From: Apiotrichum sp. Y4204
Taxonomy: Eukaryota; Basidiomycota; Tremellomycetes; Trichosporonales; Trichosporonaceae
Reading direction: 5' to 3'
DNA length: 64,000 nucleotides
Assembly (NCBI GenBank): GCA_025531455.1
Contig: JAMYHL010000002.1
Span: forward strand, 124,001-188,000
Shown piece after piece: positions 11,060 to 22,800 of the stretch. The position numbers were made by a program, and so were the translations under genes. How positions within the stretch are numbered: the stretch's first letter is position 1; every line of letters starts with the position of its first letter. The notes beneath the pieces are model-generated. The model was not told the origin of the DNA, ran no database searches, and saw only the letters and a program-made list of their open reading frames with translations.

Positions 11060-12480
11060 CTACTGGTCGTTGGGAACGGCAACTTGGAAGTATTTCTGCA
11101 GTCAGCGCTTTTCACATATCGACAGCCAACATAGTCGGCCGCTCGAACCCACCTCGTACTCTTCTGGCGTCATGATCTCCTCATCCTCAGGCGTCACGTC
11201 GGCGAGGCGCTTGGCGACACCAGCCACGGACACCATGACGTCCCCGTTTGCGGGAGTCTCCACGCCCGACTCTGGCGGGGGGAGCGGCGACGGCTCGGCC
11301 GTGACGTTCTCCGTTGGCACCTCTGTCTCTTCAAACTCGTCCTCTTCGTCCCCGTCGTCGTCCATGTTCGCATAGTGCGCGGCGAGGAGCGCGTCCTCGT
11401 CTTCCTTCGCGGTTGACGCGGGTCCGTGCCGCTCCGCCTCGAGCTTGGCGCGCTGCTTCTCGTCCTTGTGGCCCAGCTGCGTCTTCTGGCCCGTGACTGT
11501 CGACGCTAGCATCCATTCCGGCAGCGCGTTCTGCTCGAGCTGCTGTTCTGCGAGCTTGCGCTGCGCCTCCTTCTCGTCCTCGGCTCCAAACACGACATCC
11601 ACACGGCGCCGCTCAGCCTCTGCAGCAGCCGCTTCGGCCGTCACCTCTGTAGTCACGTTCTGCGCGATCCACGCGACAATGTTAATGGTTGGGAGGCGGG
11701 CGCCTTCAATGCTCTTGAGCGCGTCGCGGATCGGCGCAGTCGCAACGTTGAACCGCTGCATCCTGTCCTGTCCACCGCTCTCGTCGCCGTGCAGCGCCGG
11801 GTTGTCCTCTATGAGCTCGGTGCCGCACATCTCGCACATGAACAGGTTGGTCGCCATGTCGAGTGTGTGCATTATCTCGAGCGGCGTGTACAGCTTGCCG
11901 CACGTCGTGCAGATGTACCCCCGCTTTCCGACCTCGCTCTTGACCTTTTCGTCAATCGCCTTGCGCATTATCGCAATGCGATATTTCACCACATCGGAAA
12001 ACTCCCGGTAGTCGAGATACCAGTAGATGACGTCGCGCGTCTTGTTGATCGGCGCCTGCCCCGACGCCATCTGTCGCTGCTGCCATGCCGACATTGGTCC
12101 TTTTTCTTTGTTCACATGTCTGGAGTGAGCAGGTGGGTATAAAGACGGATAGGCAATCCGGACATCATCCGAGTATCCCCCACTCACCGCCTCACGAGCC
12201 GGTGCACATGCAGCATACCGAGGTACTTGCGCACGTCGTTCGGGCCGACATTCAATATCTCTGCGAGCTTCTTCTCCGTCATACTGCCAAGCGTCAGCTC
12301 CGTGCGCAGGATTTCAATCCCTGGTATCGTACAGTCTGGCTACCAGAGCCCCACGCACACATTGTGTATGACCAGCACGCGCAGGAGGATAATGTACGGC
12401 GAGTCGTAGAACGTGTACGCGACCTTGTACACGAGCTCCTGGCAGCGCCGCGTGACCTCGTCTTTTGTGAGCTCGGCCAT
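11060..12480 (-). CDS. TFA1: Transcription factor TFIIE, alpha subunit
   Basis: Four exons on the minus strand: 12359-12480, 12188-12283, 11153-12119 and 11060-11095, giving 406 residues. TFIIE alpha recruits and stimulates TFIIH at RNA polymerase II promoters. Residues 1-72 form the winged-helix domain, with the typical pattern of a helix ending in LRVLVIHN followed by MTEKKLAEILNV and VRKYLGMLHVHRLV. A zinc ribbon follows, with cysteine pairs CTTC and CEMC about 25 residues apart. The C-terminal half is charged, with an acidic run near DDDGDEEDEFEE, as in the family, and ends with a tiny 11-residue exon. The first intron (12284-12358, 75 nt) was placed by the CTGAC branch site and by continuity of the winged helix. 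It diverges from the GNAT gene with 398 bases between starts. Confidence 0.9.
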
Positions 12481-12667
12481 TTTGAGCAGAGGCGTCGAGG
12501 TGAGCTTGTTGGTTCTCGAAACGCGAGTTGATGAGAAGAATCAACAGTCGTGTCTCGAGATGTGCGGAGCTGTGAGGAGCGCAAGGACAATGTCCGAAAT
12601 AGGAGACTTGAACAATGGGTGACTGAACAATGGGTGACTGGCGCCAGCGGCATCAAATCCACGTGTA

Positions 12668-12675
12668 CCACGTGG
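12668..12675. promoter_or_regulatory. CACGTG box in TFA1/GNAT divergent promoter
   Basis: The palindrome CCACGTGG lies about 190 bp upstream of the TFIIE start and 204 bp upstream of the acetyltransferase start. It is a candidate bHLH site; the function is inferred from the motif and position. Confidence 0.4.
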
Positions 12676-12878
12676 GCATTTAGTAGCCGAATTGCGGGGC
12701 CCATCTACTTGCCCATCTCGATAGATCGCATAGATTGACCGGCATTGACCGGCTCTTGGCTCCTCGGTCCCCCTCAACTTTATGCTCATCTGTCCAACTT
12801 TCCTTCCCTCTATCCACTCTTCTGTTTCTCTTTCTCTCTCTTTCTCTCATCTCTTCTTGCTCACACATCTGACCCAAC

Positions 12879-13583
12879 ATGCCCGAGTACTCAATCAAGC
12901 TGGCCACCGAGGCCGACATCGTGGGTCATAGCGTTCATCCAAGCTCACCCACCAGCCGGACATGCTCAAGCTGTGTATGGACCTCGCAATCTACGAGAAG
13001 GAGCCCGACGCGATGGTCGCGACCCCCGAACTTGTGGGTTGCCAAGTGCCTAAGAGCTACCTAACCCTCAGTTTAAGAAGAACATGTTTGAGAACAAGTA
13101 CGCCGAGGCGTTCGTCGCGCGCCTTCCTTCCGGCGAGGCCGTCGGCATGGCCCTGGTACGTTGGCGGTAGCTCTGTGTTTTTGTGTTCTGATGGCAGTAC
13201 TTCTTCACCTTCTCGACGTGGCTCGGCGCCCCGGGGCTCTACGTGAGTCTGGAACAAGAACATGACTGATGGCAGCTCGAGGACCTGTACGTCGTGCCCG
13301 AGCACCGCAGCAACGGGCTCGGCAAGCGCTTGTTCGGACACCTCGGCGAGGTGGCCAAGGCGCGCGGGTGCCAGCGCGTCGAGTGGCGTGTCCTCAAAGT
13401 GGGTCTGACCTCGTGCGAACCGCCGCCGGTGGTCCACTTAGAACATACTGACGCCAGTGGAACACGCCCTCGATCGACTTCTACGAGAAGCGCCTCCAGT
13501 CGACCCCGCAGTCCGAGTGGGAGACGGAGCGCATCGAGGGCGTTGAGGGCCTCACTCGCCTCGCGGCGCTCAAGGACGCGTAG
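12879..13583 (+). CDS. GNAT N-acetyltransferase, SSAT/diamine-type
   Basis: Six exons: 12879-12920, 12956-13033, 13072-13155, 13198-13242, 13276-13398 and 13458-13583, giving 165 residues, the usual length for a single-domain GNAT. These enzymes move acetyl from acetyl-CoA to an amine. The acetyl-CoA loop is visible as RSNGLGKRLFGHL (R-x-x-G-x-G), preceded by YFFTFSTWLG...LEDLYVVPEH and followed by WNTPSIDFYEKRL. This arrangement resembles the spermidine/spermine and thialysine acetyltransferase branch, so a polyamine or lysine-analogue substrate is likely but not shown. The first intron is only 35 nt (12921-12955), close to the lower limit for splicing. The stop lies 118 bases from the stop of the convergent PITH gene. 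Confidence 0.85.
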
Positions 13584-13700
13584 GCTTAGACTCTAGAGCG
13601 CGAGGTTGTATCTAGAGGAATAGCATGTATACAACAATACAACGGTTCCCTGGCTATGTGTCTAGTGCCCTCCGGCTGGCCTCGGCCCTGTCTTCCCTCT

Positions 13701-14736
13701 CTACCTGATGGTAGTGTATCCCGAGCCCTTCTTTTCTGCAATCCCGTCCACCGGTTTGTCCGCCGCGTTAGCGGCCGGCACCTGCCCCAGGCGCGACATG
13801 TCCATGTTCTGCTGCTTTGCGTCGCCCTTGAACCCAACAAAGAAGATCTTGGACCGCACGCCGGTCTCAGCGTCAGACTGGAGTCAGCGACTGCATGAGG
13901 AAGGGCGTCCCGGCCGTTCTGAAATTTGCTTGACCGCAGTGGCTCGTTAAGCAGACACGCACGAGCCGGCGCCACAGTCGACGACTCACAAACACAAGTG
14001 TCACGCTGAAGACGCTCGCCATGCGCTGGACCTTGAGCCCAAACTCGTCGATATCGCGGCGTCCGGCAGTATCCCGGCGCTGCACGCGGGGCGCCGAGAT
14101 GTCCATGTCCATGATCGGCGTCATGGCCTCGATATCGCTAAAGTCCGGCACGTTGGGGAGGTTAGCGAACAGGCGCAGGCGGCCCGGTCGGTGCGGGTGC
14201 GATGGCGCCGGGAGGTGCAGGAGCAACGTGCGGAGTCGGAGGGAAGCCGTGAATGGGATGTGGAGTATCACCTGGAGTTAGATCAAGTCGGCAGACTATA
14301 TTTGAAAGCTGAATAAACTTCTACTTCAGCTCCCAATCTACCCACCTCGTCGTCGACGCCGCTCTCGACAAACGCGGCCTCGTCGAGCCGCTCGTCCCAC
14401 GGCTTGATCACTTTCGGGCCGGAAGTGGGATCAACAAGGTTTACGCCGACGACGCTGCTGTCAGCTTTTGGTATAGAAGAGGAAGAAGAGTCAAAGACAC
14501 TCCGTCGTCCAGCTTAGTATTCAAACAGAACCCAGTTGGTTCCCGCTCTCATCTTCGGAGAACACTCCAGATCACACACACCCCAGAGCACCATTGACCA
14601 TTGGCACTCACTTATCCCTGTCGATCCACGGCCAGAGGTTCGTATTGCTCCCCTCGCCGGCGGTGACGCGCTCAAGTACTTCGGTAGCGACCTGCCCCTC
14701 GAGGTCGTCGACGGTGAGATCGTCTGCGCAGGACAT
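13701..14736 (-). CDS. PITH domain protein (PITHD1-like)
   Basis: Four exons on the minus strand: 14612-14736, 14346-14457, 13990-14271 and 13701-13877, giving 231 residues, close to human PITHD1. The PITH domain was first seen in the C-terminal half of the proteasome-associated thioredoxin TXNL1. Family features visible are LWPWIDRDN near the start, IKPWDERLDEAAFVESGVDD, the strand VILHIPFTASLRLRTLLLHL and NLPNVPDFSDIEAM. There is no thioredoxin domain. The exact role is not known; proteasome association is the usual proposal. The second exon has a CAGCAG tandem acceptor. It diverges from LSM4 with about 400 bases between starts. Confidence 0.85.
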
Positions 14737-14899
14737 GGTGGTGTGTAGATGTGGGTGGCGATGGAATGCTGGGTATCGTCAAGCCGAGATTCGATCTTTG
14801 ATCCTCTGTCATCATCGTCGAGGCTTCGCTGGCTCGCAGCTCGACGCCCAAGTGTCCGGTGGCAAGTAGAATGACGTGTACTCCTATTTTCACCTCTGG

Positions 14900-14909
14900 G
14901 TCACGTGAC
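14900..14909. promoter_or_regulatory. CACGTG palindrome in PITH/LSM4 divergent promoter
   Basis: GTCACGTGAC, identical over ten bases to the element at 9540-9549, lies 164 bp from the PITH start and 232 bp from the LSM4 start. It is a candidate bHLH (Cbf1-type) site. Confidence 0.5.
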
Positions 14910-15140
14910 TGTCCACAATCAACATCCAGCGCCGTCACTATGAGCTTCATGCTGCAAGAGCGCGCAAGTGGAAAGGGAGAAGACAACAATTACACTCAGA
15001 ACAGTCACCTCGGTCGCCATCATCGAGCTCTTCCTCACCATCATCAATTGGTTCCTCATCATCGCTCATATTCATACCATCTAAACATACCTCGCGGAAG
15101 AAGATACGAGAGAGAGAGCTAGAAAAGAGAGACAGTCGCT

Positions 15141-16076
15141 ATGGTGAGCTACGAACCGGTCGAAAGCTCACGATCCAGTTGCCCCTCACCCTCCTGTCCG
15201 CCGCGCAGGGCAAGCCCATGGTACGCGTACCACCGATTTGCGCGGACGTGTAGTGCTGACACAGCTCCTTTTAATAACAAATTAACGCGCGTACCACTTA
15301 TCGGATGTACTGCCCCAGCTTGTCGAGCTCAAGAACGGCGTCACGTTTAACGGCCACCTCGTCGACTGCGACAACTTTATGAACGTCACCCTGCGCGAGG
15401 TGTACCAGACGAGCGCGGACGGAGAACGGTTCTGGAAGATGAAGGAGATGTTCATCAAGGGCAATGTTGTGAGTGTGCTGGTGACTTGGGTGGAGTGGAG
15501 GCAGGATGGGTGTTTCATCGCTGCGCGTTCTTGTTTGGCGTGCGTTTTGAAATGCTGTTCGTGTGTCAACAGAGTATACTTCATCCTGCTGTTTCGCCAT
15601 TTCAGCAGCAGAGGAGGCCTGTCTCTGTTGCTCACTACATTTCATGGGCGCACATTAATTCTCTCTCACCTCACATCTACCCCAGCGTCCCCTTCCCTGC
15701 ATCTCGTCTACTTCTCCGCCTCCGCCATCTTATCACTCACACGCAGATCAAATACTTCCGCATAGCCGACAACGTTCTGGACCAGGCCGCCGAGGAGCAG
15801 GAGCGCAACCGCCAGCTTGGAAGGCAACGCGGCAGCGCGCGGGGTAAGTCTAATCTAACAAGTACAGAACTCTGGCTGACTCGTAAGGCGCACGGGGAGG
15901 AGCGATGCCCGGTCGTGGTAAGTGTCTGATATCGCCCGTCTGAATATATCTGACAGACAGGACGTGGTGGGCCTCCTCGTGGTGGCCACGCACACGGTGG
16001 ACAGCCTGGACGCGGACGTGGGGGACCAGGACGCGGCCGCGGAGGACCTCCCCGTGGTGGGCCTCCCCAGGCATGA
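15141..16076 (+). CDS. LSM4: U6 snRNA-associated Sm-like protein LSm4
   Basis: Six coding exons: 15141-15143, 15179-15220, 15319-15468, 15747-15843, 15888-15917 and 15961-16076, giving 145 residues. LSm4 is a subunit of the LSm2-8 ring on U6 snRNA and the LSm1-7 ring that promotes mRNA decapping. Sm motif 1 is clear: [20 protein letters not shown], then [20 protein letters not shown]. Sm motif 2 is [12 protein letters not shown]. The C-terminal tail is RGG/PRGG-rich (about 40 residues), as in fungal and animal LSm4. The first coding exon is the ATG alone; the next residue (Leu of LPLTLL) comes after a 35-nt intron, which exactly restores the normal LSm4 N-terminus. The fourth intron is 278 nt, much longer than the rest. 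The final exon has an ACAGACAG double acceptor. Confidence 0.92.
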
Positions 16077-19000
16077 GACGGGCGGTTGTGGATGCATCGA
16101 GTGGCAGTATACTGTGACACTGACCGGATACTGGAGCGGCGCAGACGGGTGTGGGTACTGACAGAGCTAATTGTGCCGTTGAGTAGGGCGAACTGTAACT
16201 CTGAGCAGACGACCTAAACAGAACGTAAAAGGCAAATTCACCCTCTCTGAATGGATGGCCTGCGCCATATTACAGAAGAGCCACCACAACAACAATAATT
16301 GAGCATTTCATCCGTCGCGGAGCGTGCTTCCGGAGCCGTGCGCCTTCCAGCAACTACCTCTCCTCCATTGTACTCGCGCCCCGGGCGCCCGCACAAACGT
16401 CTCAAGACGCTCGGGCGCTGGCCATGTGACCTGTCATTTGCGAGGTCTGGCAGCGGTTGGCGAGTTGCCTTTTGCGCGGGCCTGTACTTGCGGGCGATTT
16501 CATGTGCTGGGGGCGCCGAGGCCCGAGGCCGAAGGCCCGAGGCCGGACGAGAAAGCAGGGAGCGTTGAAGTCTGGGGAGCTCTGGGCCACTGTGTGAACA
16601 TGGGCGATGCAAGGCCGAACGCACGCGGCCCGTCCCATTCCGCGAGAGCTTCTCGCGCAGTCACCCCGGTATCTGCCAGTCGAGGAGACACCGTTCCGGA
16701 TTCCCTTCCGATTCGAGATGGGCATCCTCGTAGCGAGCAGTTCCACCACGACACATACGAGGCGCGGGGTGACCGCTGGGTGATTGGCGCCACGGCCGAG
16801 ACGGGACTGGACCCAGAACCCAGAGGTTTTGGAACACCTTGCACTTTTGTGGCCGCGAAGCTAATCAGCATACACTCGTTCCTGTCAGTGCGTGCTGGAC
16901 TTGACACCGCTGGAGCTTGGCTTGGAACGAGACGCCCAGTAACCACCCTCGGTGGAATCGAAACAGAGGTGGCTAGGCTCCAGGCATCTCGCTCCACGGC
17001 ATGTGATGGGTGAAGGTCGCACCCGACGTTAGTAGTGCCTTGCCCGCAGCTGAAACTATCCGGCAGGCTTCGAGCGGTATCGATCAGTCGAGTGTTGCGC
17101 AAACCCGTTAGTCCGATAGGAAGAGTCATTTCCAAGCGGGCAGATTAAAACGAGACTGTCCGATCAGGCGCGCTCTGTGCGCCGTCCACCTGCGGCCTGA
17201 GGTCAGCGCCCGCGGCCGGGCAGACCGCCTGCCCATTCGGCGCCATCTACCAGATTCCCCTCGAAGGCCTTGCGTCAGTAGTGTGAATCTTTATTTTTCT
17301 TTCTGTAGGGTTTACGGTGTGTCGTCTTCTTGTGGTCAGCGGCCAAGTGAAAGCGGTCAGCGGCCAAGTACAATGGTCAGTTGGCAGCCCGCTGGAATGC
17401 AGGGGTGGTGTTGGGACTCGAGTGACTCCACACTAGGGACTATGCGATGTATCACGACTGTGGCGGGTGCCCAACTTCTATTGTTCATCGTTCGGTCGTT
17501 CAGGAATGGGGACGGAGGCAACGGCCGAATCGGATTCGGGTTGGCTACAAGCCGGAACGGCTTCGTGAAGGTCATGGTGGTGAGAGGGCGTATCAGCGCG
17601 CCGCTTACTGAGCAAATGCGATTCCAAGCTGTAGGTCTGGGTGTATCGGGGTTCCAGGATTCCAGTGGCTGGTGAGGCGATGGCGTCTGTCTGTTTCCTG
17701 AGGCTTTCTTGAAACTGTCATTTTGTGAGGTTGTCCAGGAGACCAGGAGTCAGCAGGCAGCAGTGACAGGTAGGTAAGTCTGGGACGGGCTCACTGGCTC
17801 CGCGTACCCGCAATAGACAGCATTGATCAGGAGAGCGCTGAGAGGATGAGAGATGAAGTTGTGAAGAACAATGGAAGTGACCCCGAGCGGAGTCCTGAAG
17901 GAGCTCCTTGCTACACCCACTCCCTCATTCCACAGGGACTTTCGGCAAACTTGGAGCACATGGAGTCGTGACGCGGTACGCTTCGACGCTTCGGAGGCGC
18001 AGACGCGTTGGGAGAGGCGCCCAAGTGGTCCAGACACGGATGGAAAAAGAATGTCGCGCGTGCGATGAGATCGCAGTCCTGAGGGATACCGAGAGGGCAC
18101 GATCCGCAGGAATTGTGCTTCCCCGCCGCCACCTCCGCCAGCACGCCCGCCACCACTCTGCTTGCGCTGAGCGTTCTTGCTGTCGCCCTCGACTCTCCTT
18201 CTTGCTTCTCCTCTCCACAGTATCAATCGTCTTCTCGGCCCTTAGCCTTCCTCCGCTTCTTTAACCTGATTTCTTCCTCGAACCCGCTTTCACAACGGCA
18301 CCCCCTGCGTTGCACCCTGTTCTCCAGGCCAGCTATCGAACCGTTCCGGTTTCCATCCAGCAGCCCACGCTGTGTTGACCGTCGGGATAGTCACCAACTG
18401 CAGTCACATCTGTGCCCCTCATCTCAGAGACTAGCCCGTCCATTCTGCTCCACAGGTTGCCTGTTCCGGCTGAGGCCCTGCTACTGTGCGAGCGCACATC
18501 TGAAATGCCCTCTCCTCCTGAAAGTCGCATTCAGTGAACACCGGAGCAACCACCACATATTGTATCCACACCGAGTCGTTTCCTTTGTCCTCCTCGGTGG
18601 ACGGACAGGATCGGGGAGGCTTGAAGGATTGAAGCTCATAGATCGCGGACTGCTCACGCTCTCAGTGCCGAAAGCAGTCAGATCTCGGCTGTTCTGTGGT
18701 GTGGGTCTCCGCATACTGTGGTGTGAGAAATACATGAAAAGTGTGTGCGAGTTGGTTAGCTTGAGCCATCGCCCAGACCCAGCAAGATCCCTCCACCCCC
18801 TCGTCCTCCCCACCCCGTTTATGCCCGCGTTGTGGGCTTTGCGAGCCTGTCTCCACTGCCGAGGATCCAAGTATCACAGAGGGTGGGCGTGGTAGGGAGT
18901 ATGCGAGGGTGACAAGAGATTGAGGAGATCTGTGCGGTTCAACGGGCGGCTGTAGACCCCCCGGTCCTGTCCCTGCAAGAAGAATAGAGATGAGACAAAA

Positions 19001-19851
19001 GAAGTCAGAGAAAGGAGGCGTTGGCTGCTTCCTGGTTGCTCCCTACTGCCCCTAACCCTTTTCAAAACACGCTTCCGTCCTCGTCGTCGGAGAGCAAAGT
19101 GCTGGCCCAGCCCTTGATCTTTGGTATCCTTTGTAGCTCCTGCTTCCGTGCTTCCATTGTACGGATGACACGAAAAGAGTGGAAGCAAGAGGACGAGCGC
19201 AGAGAGCGGAGAGCACTGCCCCGCAGAGGCTCGAGCGAGACGGACAGCGTAAGACAGTCGCAAGGAAATCAGGAATCAGGAATCGTGTCGTGCGCGTGCG
19301 CTGTCGTTCGCCGTGCGCGTCGCGCGCATCTCTCTCGTCATTTATTTCTTGATTTTTATGGGCCAGGACTTTTGGCTGTTTCCTGTTGGCGTTCTAGCCA
19401 GGCCCTTTGGAAGATGGTTGAAACACTAACAACAAAGGAAAAAAGGATGATACCGGAAGAGAGGTCAGTGGTCAGTGACGACAGTCGGGTGTTGGGAGAG
19501 AAAAGAAAAGCACGGAAGAGAGATAGCGAGAGCAAAGTGTCGTGCTATTCTGTCACGAATCTTGAGTCGTGTGGATTACAGAGACACAAGAGACGACGAC
19601 GACAACGACAGCCAAGAACACGAGATCAGACTTGTAACCTCGTCGTCCTCCCTTTCATCTTCATTACTATCAACCGACGTCTGGCAACATCGACCTCGTC
19701 GTCAACAACGCTAGCTGCCCCCACCCCCCATCGCATCTCCCCGCCTCGCTCGTGCGACAATCACCGCCCATCACCACGAACGTGACCTCGAGCATCACCA
19801 TCAACAATAACAACACTCTCACCCTCTTCCCCCCTCGCCCTCGCCATCACA
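16077..19851. other. Largest gene-free stretch, 3.8 kb
   Basis: No convincing protein gene, tRNA or mobile element is seen. Several open frames of 130-260 codons exist, but they overlap on both strands, lack domains and have no coherent splice pattern. A 14-base direct repeat (GTCAGCGGCCAAGT) occurs at 17335-17348 and 17356-17369. The right part, pyrimidine-rich on the plus strand, is probably the promoter and long leader of the gene at 19852; it contains CCCCTAACCCTTTT at 19049-19062, a telomere-repeat-like motif. Confidence 0.55.
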
Positions 19852-22800
19852 ATGGTAGTTGAGGCCTGTCGACCGCTGCCGCCCCTTCCGCTCTCGTCGA
19901 CGTCAGTTGCGGAACATGACTCGGACATCGTCTCGAACGTCGCCAGCATTATCTCATCGCTCGAGTCGCTGCCACCTCCACCGTCAACCTTCCCCCCACT
20001 CGACCAGCTCTGTCCACAGTACCACCCGCAGGAAGACGAGGACGCCTGCTCCGACGCGGCAACAGTCCATTACGATGTGAGTGTGATGGCATGTGCATTC
20101 GGATGTAGTTGTTGTCCTGGATCGCTGACGGGGGGTTGCAGTATGACGACATGACCGACATTGATGTCGTCGGCATCCAGCGGGCTTGTGCCGACGCCCT
20201 TACTGCCCTTCTCCCAGCCGACCACTCGCAGCAGCTCACTGTCCAAGACGAGTACCTTGCAACAGCACTGAGCGATCTTCTCGAAGCGACGTACGAACTC
20301 GAGACTTTCCACCCATCATGCTCCATCTCCTCTCCCCACACCCCTCCCGAAGACGCGGTTGAAACCGCATCTTCACCGTATCATTCGTTGGTGCACGTCC
20401 TCGCCTCCATCCAAGCTGCAGCCTCCAAACGGGTAACGAACCCTTTTGTTCTGCCCGACACGCCGTCCTCATCGCCCAACATGCATCCAGCAGTGTGCGT
20501 TGTGCGTGAGGAGCTTGCATGGGCTAGAGTAGAGTCGTGCAGCCATACTGTCATTCAGCTGGTTCATGAGCGGGAGCAGACGTCCGATGCCCTGGCTGTG
20601 GCCGCCGCCGCCGCCGAGGAACAGCCACCACCACGGCCGCCAATGTATCGGAGATCTGAACGCGACTCGTCCGAAGGCAGTGGTTCTTCTTCTTCAACTT
20701 CTCTTCCACCATACACCGACCACAAAAACGACACAGTGCTTGTCGACACTGCATCAGACGGCGCAGCGATAGAAAAGCCCCTCACAGGCATGGGCGACCA
20801 CAAAGCCCGCCAGGAGGAGGAGGCTGCCCTGGAGGAGGCAAAGCGCCGCGCAGCAGCAAATCCTTCATCGCGATCCAAAATGGGCTCGGTACTGAGCGAT
20901 CTCGACACTGTCACAAGTGCGATCGAACGTCTCCAGTCTATCTCGCAGATGGAAGATCAACGTGTTGCGTTGCGTCCGACGGCTACACAGCGGTTATCCA
21001 TGCTTGGGCCAATCACACCTCCGATTTCGTCTGAACGTGACGCCTCCGACCCGATGAGTGAGCTCAGCACAATCATGGAAAAGATTGGGCGCACTCATGC
21101 AACAGACCGGTCAGACGAACATCGCCCCGACTCTTTCCAGCGCCGGGCCAGCAGAGAGCTCGTCAACACTGTGCAAGCCCCGGCCCGCACCTTCGAGACC
21201 GACAAGTCCCCGTTGAGTGCCGGAGGAAATTTGGCACGTGCTGGAGACCTCTGCGAACATGGCAACTTGCTGGATGGATCCGTTGGCGTAAGCCCCAAGT
21301 CGAGACCTGCAACACTTGCGAACGGCACGGTCAACCGCACGTCCGAGCTCAGCTCTGTGAGTACCTTTCTGCCCCACACCACCCCCGAAAGCAGCGAGAC
21401 AGCGCCACCACATTACATGCTTCTTTTATGTTTTGGTGCCACAGCAGCTAACCCTTTGCAGCCTCTTGACCACTCAAAGGTGAGCCACAATGGCGTCAAA
21501 CAGGAGACAGAGGTTGGCATGTGCCCCAACGGTCAAACTGGTCAAGCCCTTCTGCAGAAGAAGCAGTCGAATCGCAGAATGGTCCTGTACGACGACGGTC
21601 CCCTTACACCGCAGTCTCCCAAAACCCGTGAACAGGAAACGCGTGACAAGAGCGGACCTTTGAGCCCCGCAAGCATGGAATTTATGTTTAAGGAGCTGCC
21701 TCTACCTCCGCCGGAAGCGATCTCACGGTGGGCGTCGAGGGACACGAACGGGCCGCGCCGGGCATCGAGGGACACAAATGGGCCCCGCCGGTCGGTGTCA
21801 ACGTCCCGATCGCGTACGTCGTCCTCGCCTGCTAGTGATGTTGAGAAGGACTCGGCTATCCGGACCCGGCGGGCCGTCAGCCGTGATAGGTCCCTGCCAC
21901 CACTGGGACCACGTTCCAGTTCATTGACCCGTCTCCCTACACGTGACGCAAGTGACAACAGGTCGATGGTCAGCAGTGTACCCATGAGCCCAACCTTCTC
22001 AGACATCTCAGTCGCCTCGAATCGCGTCTCCCCTCCTCGGAGTGCGCTGATAACCACGACGATTGACGAGCACTACTTCCATCGGCTGAGCACCGATTCA
22101 AAGATGTCTGACTGGTCCAAGACGTCGTCGAGAGAGTCGACAAAGGCAAAACCGAACCCCATCAAGCCCAGACTGCCAAGATCTCCCTCGGTCAAAAAGA
22201 CGTCAGGGCCGCCCTCTGTCTGGTCTGGGCCGCAGTCTCCTTCGAGCCGATCTGTATCTCACAACCTTGACCGAGAAGATGATCTGTTTGACCTCCTGTC
22301 GTCTGCTGCGTCCTCAACCCGCATGAGCAACCAGGAGGTTGAGCTTCCGACGCTCCGCCGCCGTAACGACCTGACTCCAAAAGCTGACTGGGCGGGTCTG
22401 GGCCAAAGTGAGGACGAGGCACCGGTCACGCCTCGCATTGTGGAGAGTGTGGCCGATGGCGAATGGGTTATCCGTCTCCGGGACCAGGAGGATTCAGTCA
22501 CCACTCCTCGCTCCCCCTACAACCTCCGCACCGGTTCCGCGCTCAACCTCCTCTCCGGCTCATCGCTCAAACTTCCTGACCTGTCGCGTTCTTCTCGGCG
22601 CAACTCGTTCAGCTCTGTCATGACCGGCAGCCAGTCCCGTGGCCCCGCGTCGCCGACCCCCGGGTCTGGTGGGTTCAGGAAGTTTGCTGCGTCTATCAGG
22701 AGCTCGACTCTTAACCGTAAGACCACCAAGGCGCGGCCGCCGCCTCTCCGCACGAGCGGTGCGCTGGATGGATCCGCAGTGACGTACGTCACTGAACACC

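Noticed and set aside
16324..17013. 229-codon plus-strand frame
   Set aside because: Overlapped by an equally long antisense frame, with no splice context or domain.
18113..18895. 260-codon plus-strand frame in the large gap
   Set aside because: Ser/Leu/Cys-rich with no domain; composition fits a pyrimidine-rich leader read as protein.
21357..21557. Coding status of 21357-21461 and 21480-21557
   Set aside because: Both have GT..AG ends and lengths divisible by three with no stops, so intron or exon cannot be decided by eye; I did not list them as separate features.
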